This document shows, piece by piece, positions 6,079 to 15,443 of a stretch of 64,000 nucleotides of DNA. Source of the stretch: a virus. Location: positions 48,425-112,424 of IMG/VR virus record IMGVR_UViG_3300042691_027855. The stretch is one strand, 5' to 3'. A program made the translations under genes and the position numbers. Below the pieces are notes generated by a model. The model was given only the letters and a program-made list of their open reading frames with translations, searched no databases and was not told where the DNA came from. Every line of letters starts with the position of its first letter. Within the stretch, counting starts at the first letter, position 1.

Positions 6079-6261
6079 TTATGATCGGTGGCTATGTTCA
6101 GGGTCATGATCAGGTTTTACCCTTTTCCGACACTCTTTGACATGCTCTGCCAACTCTTTCAGGTCACAAATTAAAGAACCACTTTCTTCGTTGCATCCAA
6201 TCACGAGGCCGCAAAGCGGGCAGCGAAACTTGGATTTTATGTAATTATCTTCGAGTTTCAT
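6079..6261 (-). CDS. Small zinc-finger-like protein, 60 aa
   Basis: Carries CPLC (residues 14-17), Cys at 23 and 32, and later HVKEC, giving Cys and His pairs that could bind one zinc ion. ATG at 6259-6261 is preceded by AGGAAA. The C-terminus is His- and Asp-rich. Probably a nucleic-acid or protein-binding finger; the partner is unknown. It directly precedes the Dps-like gene. Confidence 0.65.
   Translation of the reverse strand: MKLEDNYIKSKFRCPLCGLVIGCNEESGSLICDLKELAEHVKECRKRVKPDHDPEHSHRS
6115..6122 (-). promoter_or_regulatory. GGGTAAAA block, 56 nt before dps-like start
   Basis: Lies inside the zinc-finger gene; the least certain member of the set because it falls in coding sequence. Confidence 0.35.
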
Positions 6262-6262
6262 T

Positions 6263-6535
6263 TTATTTCCTGTACACTTGTCGAGAATGGGCGTAAAGCT
6301 CCACCGAAACTGAATCCCCGTGCTGATGAACGGCCAGGTATTCTCGGTTCGGGTCATAATTTGCCAGTGTTTCCGTCAACTTCTCAGCGAATACGTCCTC
6401 GGTGTCCTTTTGAGGCAGAGAACGAAGAAACTTGAAAACTTCTTCCCAAGTCAAAAAGTTGCAGGCTTCCGAGTCATAGAAGTGGCATCCTCTTTGACCG
6501 ATATGTTTTTGAAAACTACGCGAGAGGTGATTCAT
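6263..6535 (-). CDS. Hypothetical protein, 90 aa
   Basis: Soluble protein of mixed charge with a helical acidic core (residues about 30-70) and a His-rich stretch. I chose the ATG at 6533-6535; a GTG at 6562 would add nine residues. The stop lies 1 nt before the zinc-finger start. No domain recognised. Confidence 0.5.
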   Translation of the reverse strand: MNHLSRSFQKHIGQRGCHFYDSEACNFLTWEEVFKFLRSLPQKDTEDVFAEKLTETLANYDPNREYLAVHQHGDSVSVELYAHSRQVYRK

Positions 6536-6698
6536 CTTGATACCGCATTGGAACAAGAGCACCTCTTACCCTTCTCTTCAAAACTGGCCGAGAATCGCTG
6601 ATCATTTTCGCAGTGCGATACGACGCATCCTTGCCATTCAACTCCGAAGAGCCTTCACATGGGTGCGTTTCATCGTATTTTGACGACGTATCGCTCAT
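6516..6698 (-). CDS. Hypothetical protein, 60 aa
   Basis: ATG at 6696-6698, preceded by GAGGT, begins 8 nt after the stop of the 202-aa gene. The product is hydrophilic with an Arg/Lys patch around residues 39-45 and overlaps the next start. No recognisable family. Confidence 0.45.
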   Translation of the reverse strand: MSDTSSKYDETHPCEGSSELNGKDASYRTAKMISDSRPVLKRRVRGALVPMRYQDESPLA

Positions 6699-6705
6699 AG
6701 GAACC

Positions 6706-7314
6706 TCAATAGGAAATCTGCCAGTTGCCGTCTTTCTTTTCGGAGATTGTGAAAGAGAACTGCTTCGCCTTCTCGCCCGGTGCGGCGTCGTAGAAGATAC
6801 CGCTGAAGGATTTGCCGTCGTCCGCCATCAGATAGTTGTTGGCTTCGTTCGGGGGATTACCTTCGCTGTCGGTAACGTCGGTTACGCCATCCAAGTACAC
6901 GCTTGCGATAACTTTCTTCAAGAAAGTTTCCATCTTGGCGCTTAAATCGCCCTCAGCAAACTCAAACTCGTTGAATTCTACGGGCTCGGGCTCAATCTGA
7001 AACTCAAGTTTGTCTGCTTGAACCTGCAGAACCGAATCCGGATCAGGCCACTGGGAAGGATCCACACTCAGCAAAGCATCAACAACCTCGCAGTATTCGT
7101 CGTAGGTTGCTTCAGGGCCAAGATCGATACGGTCGATCAACTCGAGCATCGAGATACGGCCATCTGCGAAATCGTGCCGCAGAGTCTGCAGGTAAGAACG
7201 TGGGAATTCCGAGAAGTTTCCCCCTGTTGTCTCCCACAGGAGATCAGTTACACGTTTCGCGCTTTCGGAGAACGACTGGTCCGCCCCGAACTTCGGATTT
7301 CGATCGAACGCCAT
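6706..7314 (-). CDS. Paralogue of the 44276-44959 protein, 202 aa
   Basis: Acidic soluble protein. It aligns end to end with the protein at 44276-44959: shared LLWE, LRHDFADG versus LRHDYSDG, VDPSQWP versus VDPSDWP, then a C-terminal beta region with a GIFYDAAPG-like turn. The ATG at 7312-7314 is favoured over a TTG 12 nt earlier. A GGGTAAAA block lies 25 nt upstream, so it looks like a late gene. The copy at 44 kb is among tail genes, which suggests a virion or tail-assembly role; biochemical function unknown. Confidence 0.7.
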   Translation of the reverse strand: MAFDRNPKFGADQSFSESAKRVTDLLWETTGGNFSEFPRSYLQTLRHDFADGRISMLELIDRIDLGPEATYDEYCEVVDALLSVDPSQWPDPDSVLQVQADKLEFQIEPEPVEFNEFEFAEGDLSAKMETFLKKVIASVYLDGVTDVTDSEGNPPNEANNYLMADDGKSFSGIFYDAAPGEKAKQFSFTISEKKDGNWQISY

Positions 7315-7338
7315 GGGAAGAGGCAATACTTTCCCTTA

Positions 7339-7346
7339 TTTTACCC
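7339..7346 (-). promoter_or_regulatory. GGGTAAAA block before 202-aa gene
   Basis: Minus-strand GGGTAAAATAAGGG, 25 nt from the ATG at 7312-7314. Confidence 0.55.
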
Positions 7347-7364
7347 TATGCCGCCGAAAGTAAA

Positions 7365-7595
7365 CTACATTTCCGGATCTTGCAATCGCGGGTTCCTTCT
7401 TCCGCCGCTGAAATCAATCGACTTGAGCCGGATGCCGAGATCGTAATAATGATCGAAGATATCAACCATTCGTCGAGCTTTGATCACATCGGTGACACCG
7501 TCTCTACGGACAACGATGTAACAATCGTTGGTTAGATTTTTAGGGTCGATGTCACTCAGAAGGACATCTTGTGCGATAACTCGAATCTTTTCCAA
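7365..7595 (-). CDS. Hypothetical protein, 76 aa
   Basis: Basic protein with a DCYIVVRRDGVTDVIKARR core that looks like a beta hairpin followed by a helix. The frame is open well into the upstream gene; TTG at 7593-7595, 4 nt past the upstream stop, is the start that avoids overlap, though its ribosome site is poor. Likely a small tail or head accessory protein by position only. Confidence 0.5.
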   Translation of the reverse strand: MEKIRVIAQDVLLSDIDPKNLTNDCYIVVRRDGVTDVIKARRMVDIFDHYYDLGIRLKSIDFSGGRRNPRLQDPEM

Positions 7596-7599
7596 GGGA

Positions 7600-9297
7600 T
7601 TAACGGCTGATTTCTTCCCAGTCCATACTGGCGTAAACAAGCTGGCTGGCGTTTGCTCCGGCAACCGCAACCGATAGCGTGTACGGAGTTCCCGTCAAAC
7701 CGTCGCGCTCAAGCTGGAAGGCAAACAGAGCCTCTTTCAGAATGTCGATTGAAGGTGAGCCCTGGTTTGAGGCGGATGTGTAACCCTGGGCAAGAACTCT
7801 GCCATCCGTGATTCCCGTACCTGTTAGATTATATTCCACGGAAGAACTATCTCCGGCACTCACCCAAGTCCCGCCTGCAACTGTTCCGCTTGCAACTACG
7901 CGCCAGCTGTAAACCTCGTTATTTCCGCTCCCTAGAATCGAGATCGCAGTGAGAATTGCGATTGCGTCCAGTCGAGAAGTTTTCAGTTGAAGAGACACAA
8001 CCGGGTAGAAAGTTCCTGCCACGGTTAAAGCTTTTGGCGCTGTAATCGACGTTCCGACACTCTGCTGAGATCCTCGCAGTTCGTAACCACCTTCTGAGAT
8101 TACCGTCGTGCAAATTTGCTTCAGAGTGCTTGCTGACGCTGTCACCCCTAAGTTAGCAATCTCGTAACGCATCGGCAAAGAAGCCGAGGTAATATAGGTG
8201 GAAGCAATCAGGTTAGCGTGTTGGAATTGGTGGCACAGGATGAATGTTCCGTCAATCACGAAACCGAGGCGAACTGTTCCGACACCCAGCCATTCCATGT
8301 CGAGGAATAGAATCTGCGCCTTTGTTGGGTCCAGGGTCAACCCTGAAGGACCTGTTCCGTTCAACGGGTCAACGTTCCAGCCAGTGTCGCTCGGTCCGTA
8401 TACACCTCCGGCTTGACTGATTTTCGTTTCGACTAAGGAACCGGTGACGGAACTTCTTTCGACGAAACAAAGGCTGTTCGTCGTACCGCCTAGCTCAAGG
8501 TAGTAACCATTGGCAGAACCGTAGTAACCAACTCGTTGGCGGAGATTGGTCTTGGGTGCGTTGAACACAAATGTGTCCATCACTAGCAGAGACTTACCGG
8601 GTTGATATGAGAAAACTTTCGTGGTTTCTCGGATCACTTCGGCACCCGCCGCCGTGGTTACGCTCATATCGACCAAACCTTGGGCGGCGTTGAAAGATGT
8701 AGAACCGCCGGTTACAGTCGCGGTGCTCCAAAGATTGTTGTCTGCGTAACGATGGCTGGAGTCAAACAGCGTGTATGGGGCGGAAGTGCGCAGGCGTCCG
8801 AAAGCGTCCGTCGACATGTACGGAAATGCCGTAACAGTTGAAGTCGTCGTAACGTTCCCTGAAACAACCCAAGGAGAAGTTCCTTGGTTGGCGGTAACTG
8901 TGCCGCTGATTGGCAGAGGGTTACCAGCGTCGTTTTTAACTTCGACTTCACCAGTAATGGAAACCGCGCCGTTGATGTTCTGGGACGCAGGCCAGTTTGT
9001 GACTGCAACGTTTGATGCTGGTCCGCTACCTCCCCCGGAGTACAGATCGTACATCACAATCTGCAGCTCGTCAGCGGAATTGCAGAACGAAGTGTTTTGA
9101 CGAAGAGTTAGAGTGGTGGCAACTCCATCGTCTGTCAGAATGATCGTCGCTTCGTACTCCTCAGGGTCGAAGAAAGGAATATTTCTTGTTAGGTTCGTGA
9201 TGTGAGCGAATTGCTCAATTGTATAGACGCCAGGAATCTCGATGGTGCCTTCGCCTTCGTTTCCGGGAGTGAAGGTCCAACTCTGAAGAACGTACAT
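7600..9297 (-). CDS. Tail fibre/adhesin-like structural protein, 565 aa
   Basis: Thr/Ser/Gly-rich beta protein with few charges, typical of extended phage fibres. Residues about 100-160 hold short strand repeats (VAVTNWPASQ, VSITGEVEV, ISGTVTANQG), and the middle resembles a beta-sandwich fold. It is last in a run of structural genes that extends to 15355 and has its own GGGTAAAA block. Probable receptor-interacting or decoration protein; the exact part of the virion cannot be read from sequence. Confidence 0.7.
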   Translation of the reverse strand: MYVLQSWTFTPGNEGEGTIEIPGVYTIEQFAHITNLTRNIPFFDPEEYEATIILTDDGVATTLTLRQNTSFCNSADELQIVMYDLYSGGGSGPASNVAVTNWPASQNINGAVSITGEVEVKNDAGNPLPISGTVTANQGTSPWVVSGNVTTTSTVTAFPYMSTDAFGRLRTSAPYTLFDSSHRYADNNLWSTATVTGGSTSFNAAQGLVDMSVTTAAGAEVIRETTKVFSYQPGKSLLVMDTFVFNAPKTNLRQRVGYYGSANGYYLELGGTTNSLCFVERSSVTGSLVETKISQAGGVYGPSDTGWNVDPLNGTGPSGLTLDPTKAQILFLDMEWLGVGTVRLGFVIDGTFILCHQFQHANLIASTYITSASLPMRYEIANLGVTASASTLKQICTTVISEGGYELRGSQQSVGTSITAPKALTVAGTFYPVVSLQLKTSRLDAIAILTAISILGSGNNEVYSWRVVASGTVAGGTWVSAGDSSSVEYNLTGTGITDGRVLAQGYTSASNQGSPSIDILKEALFAFQLERDGLTGTPYTLSVAVAGANASQLVYASMDWEEISR

Positions 9298-9321
9298 GGG
9301 GAAGGCTTCATCAATGGTTGA

Positions 9322-9329
9322 TTTTACCC
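9322..9329 (-). promoter_or_regulatory. GGGTAAAA block before 565-aa gene
   Basis: Lies 25 nt upstream of the ATG at 9297. Confidence 0.6.
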
Positions 9330-9342
9330 TCGAAGTGCTTCT

Positions 9343-10287
9343 TTACCACGAATAAATCAGCACTAGGCCGGGGCCACCGTTACCGCCCCCACCGCCCCCA
9401 GTCCCGGTAGTACCACCCGCACCACCTCCGCCCCCACCGGAGCCGGGGCCACCATCTCCTCCCTTTCCGCCAGGGTTATTTCCAGTCCCCGTGCCTCCTC
9501 CGCTTCCGCCTGTCGAAAGTAAAGGTTTTTTAAGTTGAACACCGGGAGATCCTTCGCGGGGTGGGGAGACATTTCCTGCACCTCCGGAAAGGGTTTGAAA
9601 AAGGTTTAGAACACCGGATTGAGATGCTGGAGCCGCAATACTCCCCCCATTGCCAGTTCCTCCGCCGCCACCCGCACCACCGGAAAGAAGTAGTCCGGTT
9701 AGTGGGTATGAAATGGATGCTCCTGCACCGTTATTAACTGCACCACCAGCACCGCCACCTTGTCCGGCGTAAGCAACGAAAGTACCTAATCCGGCTAGTA
9801 GAGCACCAGCGACTGTTGCAACAGCACCTGCGTTACCAGCGTTACCAACAACCGTAGCCGAAGCCGCAGTTGTACCTGCAGCACCTGCGTTGGCAAAACA
9901 AACGGTGTAAATAGCTGCTGTGGATTGAGCAATTGAAACGTAAGAAGGTATGCCAGAAGTTCCAAGGAGACCGACAGTGGTTGAAGAAGCAGCGCCGTTA
10001 CCGCCAATACCTGCTGAGACGTACAGGATGTCTGGCAATAAAGGAGCCGGGATTTCTACTGTGGTAATGCCACCGCTACCACCGCCGCCACCGCCACCGC
10101 GAGCGTTGGTAGTTGCGCTGGGAAAGCCGCTACCACCACCCGCACCACCGCCGATGCAGACGATGCGAACCATGGCAATACCTGCCGGTTTCTCCCAGGG
10201 GACCCACTGTGTGTTGGCGTTTGCAAAACCTGGGAATACGCTGACAAAACCGTTTTGCGGCTTTGGAACGTCAAATACGTCAAGCAT
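9343..10287 (-). CDS. Glycine-rich fibre-tip/adhesin protein, 314 aa
   Basis: After about 45 ordinary residues the protein becomes runs of Gly with Ala, Ser and Asn (several GGGGGG stretches), ending in a hydrophobic GLVLIYSW tail. Gly-rich domains of this sort form polyglycine-II-like helical packs at fibre tips and bind host receptors in T-even phages (family knowledge). The ATG overlaps the upstream TGA in TGATG. Low-complexity coding makes it a likely site of slippage and host-range change. Confidence 0.7.
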   Translation of the reverse strand: MLDVFDVPKPQNGFVSVFPGFANANTQWVPWEKPAGIAMVRIVCIGGGAGGGSGFPSATTNARGGGGGGGSGGITTVEIPAPLLPDILYVSAGIGGNGAASSTTVGLLGTSGIPSYVSIAQSTAAIYTVCFANAGAAGTTAASATVVGNAGNAGAVATVAGALLAGLGTFVAYAGQGGGAGGAVNNGAGASISYPLTGLLLSGGAGGGGGTGNGGSIAAPASQSGVLNLFQTLSGGAGNVSPPREGSPGVQLKKPLLSTGGSGGGTGTGNNPGGKGGDGGPGSGGGGGGAGGTTGTGGGGGGNGGPGLVLIYSW

Positions 10288-10739
10288 CAGTAGTCACCTC
10301 CAATCGCCAATCCCTGCCAGTTGGAGTTGGTGTTTTGAGCAACGGATTGCGCCACGAGTAGGAACCTGTTAGCTGGAATTGCAAAGTTAAACGGAATCTC
10401 GATTTGGTAGGGCGCAGTTGTTACTGCCGAGACAGTTTGCGCTGCAGCCTGAACTATCGCAAGCAAGTCGGTGTTGGCTGTTGTTGTGGCACCAGTATTG
10501 ACAGTGGATGAGTACACTTGCAGTGTAGTGGCAACAGAGCTAATAACACTTGTAGTTGAAACGAATGAAAAGCGGAATTTTTGTATGTAAGAGCCGTTTA
10601 CGCCAGATGTAAATGCTACGAAACAGTTGGTCCCTACTGTACCAGGGGCCGTGGTATTCAGGTTTACGGCTGTAGTCAAGATGTCGGCATGACTGACGTT
10701 TGGGGTTAACGTCCAGATTGGTGAAGTGTTTGCTGCCAT
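10287..10739 (-). CDS. Virion-associated beta protein, 150 aa
   Basis: Thr/Val/Ala/Asn-rich, almost free of Lys and acidic residues, with alternating hydrophobic strands consistent with a jelly-roll or immunoglobulin-like head or fibre module. It lies between two fibre genes and is coupled to the Gly-rich gene by TGATG. A small fibre or fibre-cap subunit is the most likely role. Confidence 0.6.
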   Translation of the reverse strand: MAANTSPIWTLTPNVSHADILTTAVNLNTTAPGTVGTNCFVAFTSGVNGSYIQKFRFSFVSTTSVISSVATTLQVYSSTVNTGATTTANTDLLAIVQAAAQTVSAVTTAPYQIEIPFNFAIPANRFLLVAQSVAQNTNSNWQGLAIGGDY

Positions 10740-10760
10740 TTTAGTAAGTGTATGTGAAAA

Positions 10761-11252
10761 TTAGGGCATTGCTGCGCCATATTGAACTGCAAGCACTTGG
10801 CCGTAGTTACTCTTGAGCACAGTTTCGGGTGCGATCATTGTCGCAGTGACGGTCCCTGTGTCACCGGTTGTGACAACGGTTCCGGTAACATTCGGGAGAG
10901 TCAGAGTTCGATCAGCGGATAGGGTTGCGGTTGTTAGCGATACATCGAAAGAACCTGTTCCTCCTGCTCTACCTTGGATAATGATCCCATCTTGCGTTGC
11001 CGCTTGACGGAAAGTTTGGCCTGTCGTGTTTGTGAAGGTGTTGGCACCGGTGAATGCGTTGTTGTTCGCTGCGACAACGTCACCACTCCCCCCTGCTCCA
11101 ACTTCAACTATACTTTGAGCCCCCGAAACGTCTTTCTTCAGAAAGAGTTTTCCGTCGTAGGTGTTAATCGCAAGCTCACCTAGGGCCAGCTGCGAAGTAG
11201 TGGGAGCTGACCCTTGAACGGCTGAGCGCCGTAATTTAATTGTCTGTGCCAT
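10761..11252 (-). CDS. Short tail fibre, 163 aa
   Basis: The N-terminus (IKLRRSAVQGSAP, then QLALGELAINTYDGKLFLK) is a virion-attachment module common in marine phage fibres. It is shared in weaker form with the next gene. The remainder holds Thr/Asn-rich repeats (TFTNTTGQTF, LTLPNVTGTVVTTGDT) of trimeric fibre type. AAGGGA precedes the ATG. Confidence 0.7.
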   Translation of the reverse strand: MAQTIKLRRSAVQGSAPTTSQLALGELAINTYDGKLFLKKDVSGAQSIVEVGAGGSGDVVAANNNAFTGANTFTNTTGQTFRQAATQDGIIIQGRAGGTGSFDVSLTTATLSADRTLTLPNVTGTVVTTGDTGTVTATMIAPETVLKSNYGQVLAVQYGAAMP

Positions 11253-11300
11253 GTGGCTATCCCTTAATTGCTATATAGCAGGATGGATGAAGAAGTAAAT

Positions 11301-14069
11301 TCAGTATGTGCCGCCGTCAATCGTGTTGGTCCAAGTCGGAACGTTTGAGGAGTTAACCGACAAGATTTGACCGACGCTATTGGTGGCATCCCATGAGCCA
11401 GCGGCTGTAACACCAACTGCGCTCGTACCGTTCCCGTAAACAACTCCGTTAGTCGTTAGGGTCGTTGTACCGGTGCCACCGTTTCCAACCGCAACAGTTC
11501 CACTAACGTTTGCCGCCGTTCCCGTAATGTTCGAGTCGGTGAATGCAACCGTCTTGGTTGCCGTCCCGTTATAGAACTTGATCGCTCCGGAGTTGTTCCA
11601 GAAGTCCCCGTTCGCAGGAGCTGATGGGTCTGCAACACCAGTTCCAAGGTTAACGCTCGCGGTAGAAGCTGAAGCATTCACCAGGGTGATCTTGCCAGTC
11701 ATCGTGCCGCCACTTCTTGCCAGCGCAGCGTTGGCTAGATCGTAGGAGGTCTTGACTGAGTTCGGTGAAGCAGCAGTTGTTGTCGAAGTTGAGGCAACTG
11801 AATCGGTAATCTGCAGAATACCTGCGACCGAAGTTGTGCCACCCCGTACATCTGCCGAAACAGTTCCCGTTACGCGACCGTAGGCATCAATCGTTTGGGA
11901 CTGAACAAAGTTGATTCCAGCAGTTCCCGACGTGTTAGTTTGAGAAACTGTTGCAAGGTCAACTTGGTCCGAACCGTTGATGACAGTGCGGCCTGCGGCA
12001 ACGTTGACGTCAAGGGTGTTGCCTGTTTTGGTAAGACCGTTTCCAGCTGTAATTTGACCCGCACCCGAGAACTGAGTGAACGAGATTGAGTCTCCGGTAA
12101 AGGTTGTGTAACCCGCTCCCGAAATTCCCATCCGAATCGGAGAGTTCTGAGTTTGAACGAATCCGTTTCCGCCGTTAGTTGTACCCGACGTTACAAAGAT
12201 GAAGTCACCAGGCGCGATTTCCCCGGTTGGTGCGTTGTCGAAATCAGTAGCACGTGTCCAGACACCGTTTGCGCCGGTACCGATCGTAGTAATCGTGTAA
12301 ACGCCGTTGTACGCAGCAGTTGTGTGATCTTTGACAAGGATTCTCAGTCCTGTTGCGGCGAATGTTCCAGAACCGTCTAGGCTGTTCGGCGTTCCAGTTA
12401 GTGTTGCCCCAACACCAGGGTTACCATTAACACCGATGCTCAGACCAGTTCCGTTAGTGAGAACGGCGTTCACACCGCCATAAGTGGCCGAAACTTTAAC
12501 TTGATTACTTGCCGGAACAGCCGTGACGTAATAAGTCGTGTTGGCGGTAAGACCGGTTCCTGTTACAGTGTTACCGGTGCGAAGCTGCGAGTTAACCAGA
12601 AGACCGTGATCGGCACTGAAGGTGATTGTATCTGTGCCCGTGATCGTGGTGATTGTGAGCGCAGTACCACCCGACACATAGGTGTAAGAAACTGCCGTGG
12701 TAGTGGCGTAATCTGCGGCAGCATGAACGTTTAGGCTTTGGGCAATGGCGTCAGCGTACTGCTTTGTGACAGCATCGTTGGCAGCAATAGGTGCGCCAAC
12801 CAGGGTGATTCTGGCACCGTTGACATCAACTACACCAGTGCCGTTGGGAACAAGGTTGACGTTCGTGTTAGTTCCACCTGCGGTGAATGTTAGAGCGCCA
12901 GTGCCGGTGATTGAACCGGTGGTTGTTCCAGTACCGCCCCGGTTGACGGCAATCGTTCCCGCGTTCCACGTACCTGAAGTAATCGTACCAACGGTAGCGA
13001 GACTGGAAAGTGCTGTTACACCCGTGTCAACCAGTGTACCGGAAGTGGGAAGCGTAACGTTGGTGTTACCTGTAACAGTCAGTGTCGTTGTGAAAGCGCC
13101 GGAAGTTGTTAGGTTCCCGCCCAGCGTAATCGTTCTTGCGCCGTTGTTGACGCCGGTTCCGCCGTAAGTCGGGCTGACAACTGAGCCGTTCCAGGTGCCG
13201 GAGGTAATGGTTCCAACGGTTGCCAGACTGGAAAGGGATGTAACAGCGGTGTTAACTAGCGTACCCGTGGTAGGCAGAGTTACGTTGGTCGCACCAGTTG
13301 TCGTAAGAGTTAAGGCGTTTGCGCCAGAAGTAGAGAAGTTTCCAGCGATGTCAATGTTGCCACCCAGACTTAGAGTTCTGTTGGCATTCTCGACATCAAT
13401 TGTCAGAGCGCGAGCGGCGGTCAGGGCGACAGAAGAAGTTGCACCGATTGAAACGTCGAACGCGGCGCTGGTGTCGCGAAGCGCCAGAGCTCCAAGACCG
13501 GTAATAGTTTGCAAACCGGCGATCGTGGTTGCTGTGCCGCCAAGCGATACGGCTGTTGAACCCAGAGTTACTGAGCTGTTGACAAGTTTGCTGTTGGGGA
13601 TTGAGTTGTTTGCGATCGACAGCGAAACAGTAACGTTGCTGCCTGAAGGTTGAGTCGCAGTGGAAGACAGAATCGTTCCGTCACCCGTGATCGAGAAAGT
13701 ATTACCTGTCGCAAAAGTGAAGCTTCCTGAGTTGCCGGTGACTGTGAAGGTGGAAGCAACGGCGCTAACCGCAGTGCGCACATAAGCTGTCGAAGCAGCA
13801 TTTGTGCTGTTATCCGACTGCAGTTGAGTGGGAACAGTAATTGTTGCCCCGGTGAAGTTTTTGGTGCCTGTGATTGTTGCGTTCGCACTCAGTGAAATGA
13901 AAGCACCAGCACCACCGATGGCAATGATCGAGGTCGCGTTACCCTCTGAGTTTCCTGAACCGTAGTACAGGATTGCATCATTTTCGTTAAACGCTAATTC
14001 AGCGTTAGCGAGGGTCGAGGGGGCACCTGAAGAGCCTGCTCGCCGTTTGATTCTGATAGTGTTGGCCAT
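11301..14069 (-). CDS. Long tail fibre protein, 922 aa
   Basis: N-terminal module (IRIKRRAGSSGAPSTLANAE) of the same type as its neighbour, followed by many degenerate repeats such as VTNVTLPTTGTLVNT and LATVGTITSGTWN that recur at least twice each. There is a middle domain (about residues 440-640) with DHTTAAYNGVYTITTIG-like strands and a C-terminal TNGVVYGNGTSAVGVT tip. This is a repetitive trimeric beta fibre. The repeats make it recombination-prone. Confidence 0.8.
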   Translation of the reverse strand: MANTIRIKRRAGSSGAPSTLANAELAFNENDAILYYGSGNSEGNATSIIAIGGAGAFISLSANATITGTKNFTGATITVPTQLQSDNSTNAASTAYVRTAVSAVASTFTVTGNSGSFTFATGNTFSITGDGTILSSTATQPSGSNVTVSLSIANNSIPNSKLVNSSVTLGSTAVSLGGTATTIAGLQTITGLGALALRDTSAAFDVSIGATSSVALTAARALTIDVENANRTLSLGGNIDIAGNFSTSGANALTLTTTGATNVTLPTTGTLVNTAVTSLSSLATVGTITSGTWNGSVVSPTYGGTGVNNGARTITLGGNLTTSGAFTTTLTVTGNTNVTLPTSGTLVDTGVTALSSLATVGTITSGTWNAGTIAVNRGGTGTTTGSITGTGALTFTAGGTNTNVNLVPNGTGVVDVNGARITLVGAPIAANDAVTKQYADAIAQSLNVHAAADYATTTAVSYTYVSGGTALTITTITGTDTITFSADHGLLVNSQLRTGNTVTGTGLTANTTYYVTAVPASNQVKVSATYGGVNAVLTNGTGLSIGVNGNPGVGATLTGTPNSLDGSGTFAATGLRILVKDHTTAAYNGVYTITTIGTGANGVWTRATDFDNAPTGEIAPGDFIFVTSGTTNGGNGFVQTQNSPIRMGISGAGYTTFTGDSISFTQFSGAGQITAGNGLTKTGNTLDVNVAAGRTVINGSDQVDLATVSQTNTSGTAGINFVQSQTIDAYGRVTGTVSADVRGGTTSVAGILQITDSVASTSTTTAASPNSVKTSYDLANAALARSGGTMTGKITLVNASASTASVNLGTGVADPSAPANGDFWNNSGAIKFYNGTATKTVAFTDSNITGTAANVSGTVAVGNGGTGTTTLTTNGVVYGNGTSAVGVTAAGSWDATNSVGQILSVNSSNVPTWTNTIDGGTY

Positions 14070-15355
14070 TAATAGGTTCCCCCATTGGTTATGTCAAGAA
14101 GAGTGGTGTCGGTTTTCCAGAATGTGGTTGCAGGGTCGTACACAAGTGTACTTTGATTCGTTAAGCCGGTAGTGTCGACATCCGGTAAGTTGTTGATGGG
14201 AACGCCACCGCCACCCGCCGCGATGTAATCTTGAACCCACTGGATCGTAACAAAAGCTAACGGGTCAGCCGGAATTGCGTAACCAGCGAGGATTGGTCCT
14301 TCAAAAGTTCCACCCTGCGTTGTAACCATTTCCTGGGGGTACGGTACAACGGAAATCCACTGACCCCCGTTAACGTCAACATACCACATATTCAGGTTGC
14401 TGGTTTCGGCGTCGTACCAAAAATCCCCGGGAGAGGGGTTCGGTGGCGGCGAAGAACTGATGGTTGTTCTTGTGCATCCGGAGGGATTTGAAGACACTTC
14501 GGTCAGCATGATCCAAGCGTCCGGGGCACCGGAATTATCTCGAAGGTACAAAACGTTTTGAATCGTGTTGTACCAAAGAGCACCGTTCACAGGATTGGCT
14601 GGTTCAGTAGCACTGATAAGAACTGGGGGAGGAGCCCTTCCCGGTTCGGGAGTAATTGCAATCCACACACCACCTTGTGGGCCTAGAGTCCAAATCTTAA
14701 GCAGGTCGCTTACGGTGTCGAACCAAAGGTAGCCAACCAAAGGATTAGCCGGTGGAGTGGCACTTACGAAAACAGGACTTTCCTCCTCAGGGGTCCCTTG
14801 AGAAATGAGGATCCAGCTCGATGTGCCAAACGGGGCCTCTTTCCAGACTTTTAACTCGTTTGTATTATCGTTGAACCATAGTGCACCTTGTTGCGGATCG
14901 GGCGGAGGTGAAACGCTAACCGTAACTAAGTCGCAACAAGACGTTGAAGAGGAGGCAGCATTTTCCCAGGTGTTGCCTCCGGGGGTGCTGACGCGAACCT
15001 TCAATACCCCTTCAAGGAGGTCAAACCACAGGAAACCTGGCTCCGCATTCTGAGGTGCAGAAGAACTGATCAGAACCGGCGGCTCTGGCGTAGGGATTGA
15101 TGACGTGATGTCAATCCAACGGGGTGCTATTTCCCCATTCAAAAATCCCCAAATCTTCAGAGTTTCGTCAAGTGTGTCGTACCACAATGCCCCCTGTAAA
15201 GGGTTCTTGGGTGCGGCGGCACTAAAATATACGGGTGCTGAGGAAGATGTCGGAACGTTGACAGCAAGCCACTGAGTCCCCGTCCACTTCCAGGATCTTC
15301 CGTTAAACGTATATACTTGGCCGAGAGTGGGATTTGATGGAAAATTGTATGCCAT
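14069..15355 (-). CDS. Repeat-module tail protein, 428 aa
   Basis: Contains six copies of a ~50-residue module: V-x-S-x-x-x-P-x-N-P-x-x-G-x-LW(Y/F)D, then about eight residues, LKIW or similar, a short linker and W-I. A related half-module (NGRSWKWTGTQW) opens the protein. Trp-containing repeats of this kind occur in carbohydrate-binding phage tail proteins. Its TAA overlaps the ATG of the long fibre gene (TAATG). Likely a fibre connector or binding protein. Confidence 0.7.
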   Translation of the reverse strand: MAYNFPSNPTLGQVYTFNGRSWKWTGTQWLAVNVPTSSSAPVYFSAAAPKNPLQGALWYDTLDETLKIWGFLNGEIAPRWIDITSSIPTPEPPVLISSSAPQNAEPGFLWFDLLEGVLKVRVSTPGGNTWENAASSSTSCCDLVTVSVSPPPDPQQGALWFNDNTNELKVWKEAPFGTSSWILISQGTPEEESPVFVSATPPANPLVGYLWFDTVSDLLKIWTLGPQGGVWIAITPEPGRAPPPVLISATEPANPVNGALWYNTIQNVLYLRDNSGAPDAWIMLTEVSSNPSGCTRTTISSSPPPNPSPGDFWYDAETSNLNMWYVDVNGGQWISVVPYPQEMVTTQGGTFEGPILAGYAIPADPLAFVTIQWVQDYIAAGGGGVPINNLPDVDTTGLTNQSTLVYDPATTFWKTDTTLLDITNGGTY

Positions 15356-15385
15356 TAACCGGTGGGCTCAGCACTCTTTTCAAGG

Positions 15386-15393
15386 TTTTACCC
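15386..15393 (-). promoter_or_regulatory. GGGTAAAA block before the 7.4-15.4 kb fibre block
   Basis: 31 nt upstream of the first fibre gene of the block, and directly after the terminator at 15417-15441. Confidence 0.6.
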
Positions 15394-15416
15394 CACCCAA
15401 AATGTTCGCATACAAG

Positions 15417-15441
15417 AAAAGGGAGGTTTCCCTCCCTAAAA
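15417..15441 (-). terminator. Terminator after the small-gene cluster
   Basis: Minus strand AGGGAGG, GAAA-type loop, CCTCCCT followed by TTTCTT. Separates the small genes at 15444-15691 from the fibre block. Confidence 0.75.
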
Positions 15442-15443
15442 GT

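Noticed and set aside
12745-13653. Plus-strand frames inside the long fibre gene
   Set aside because: Shadows produced by Thr/Val/Gly repeats on the other strand.
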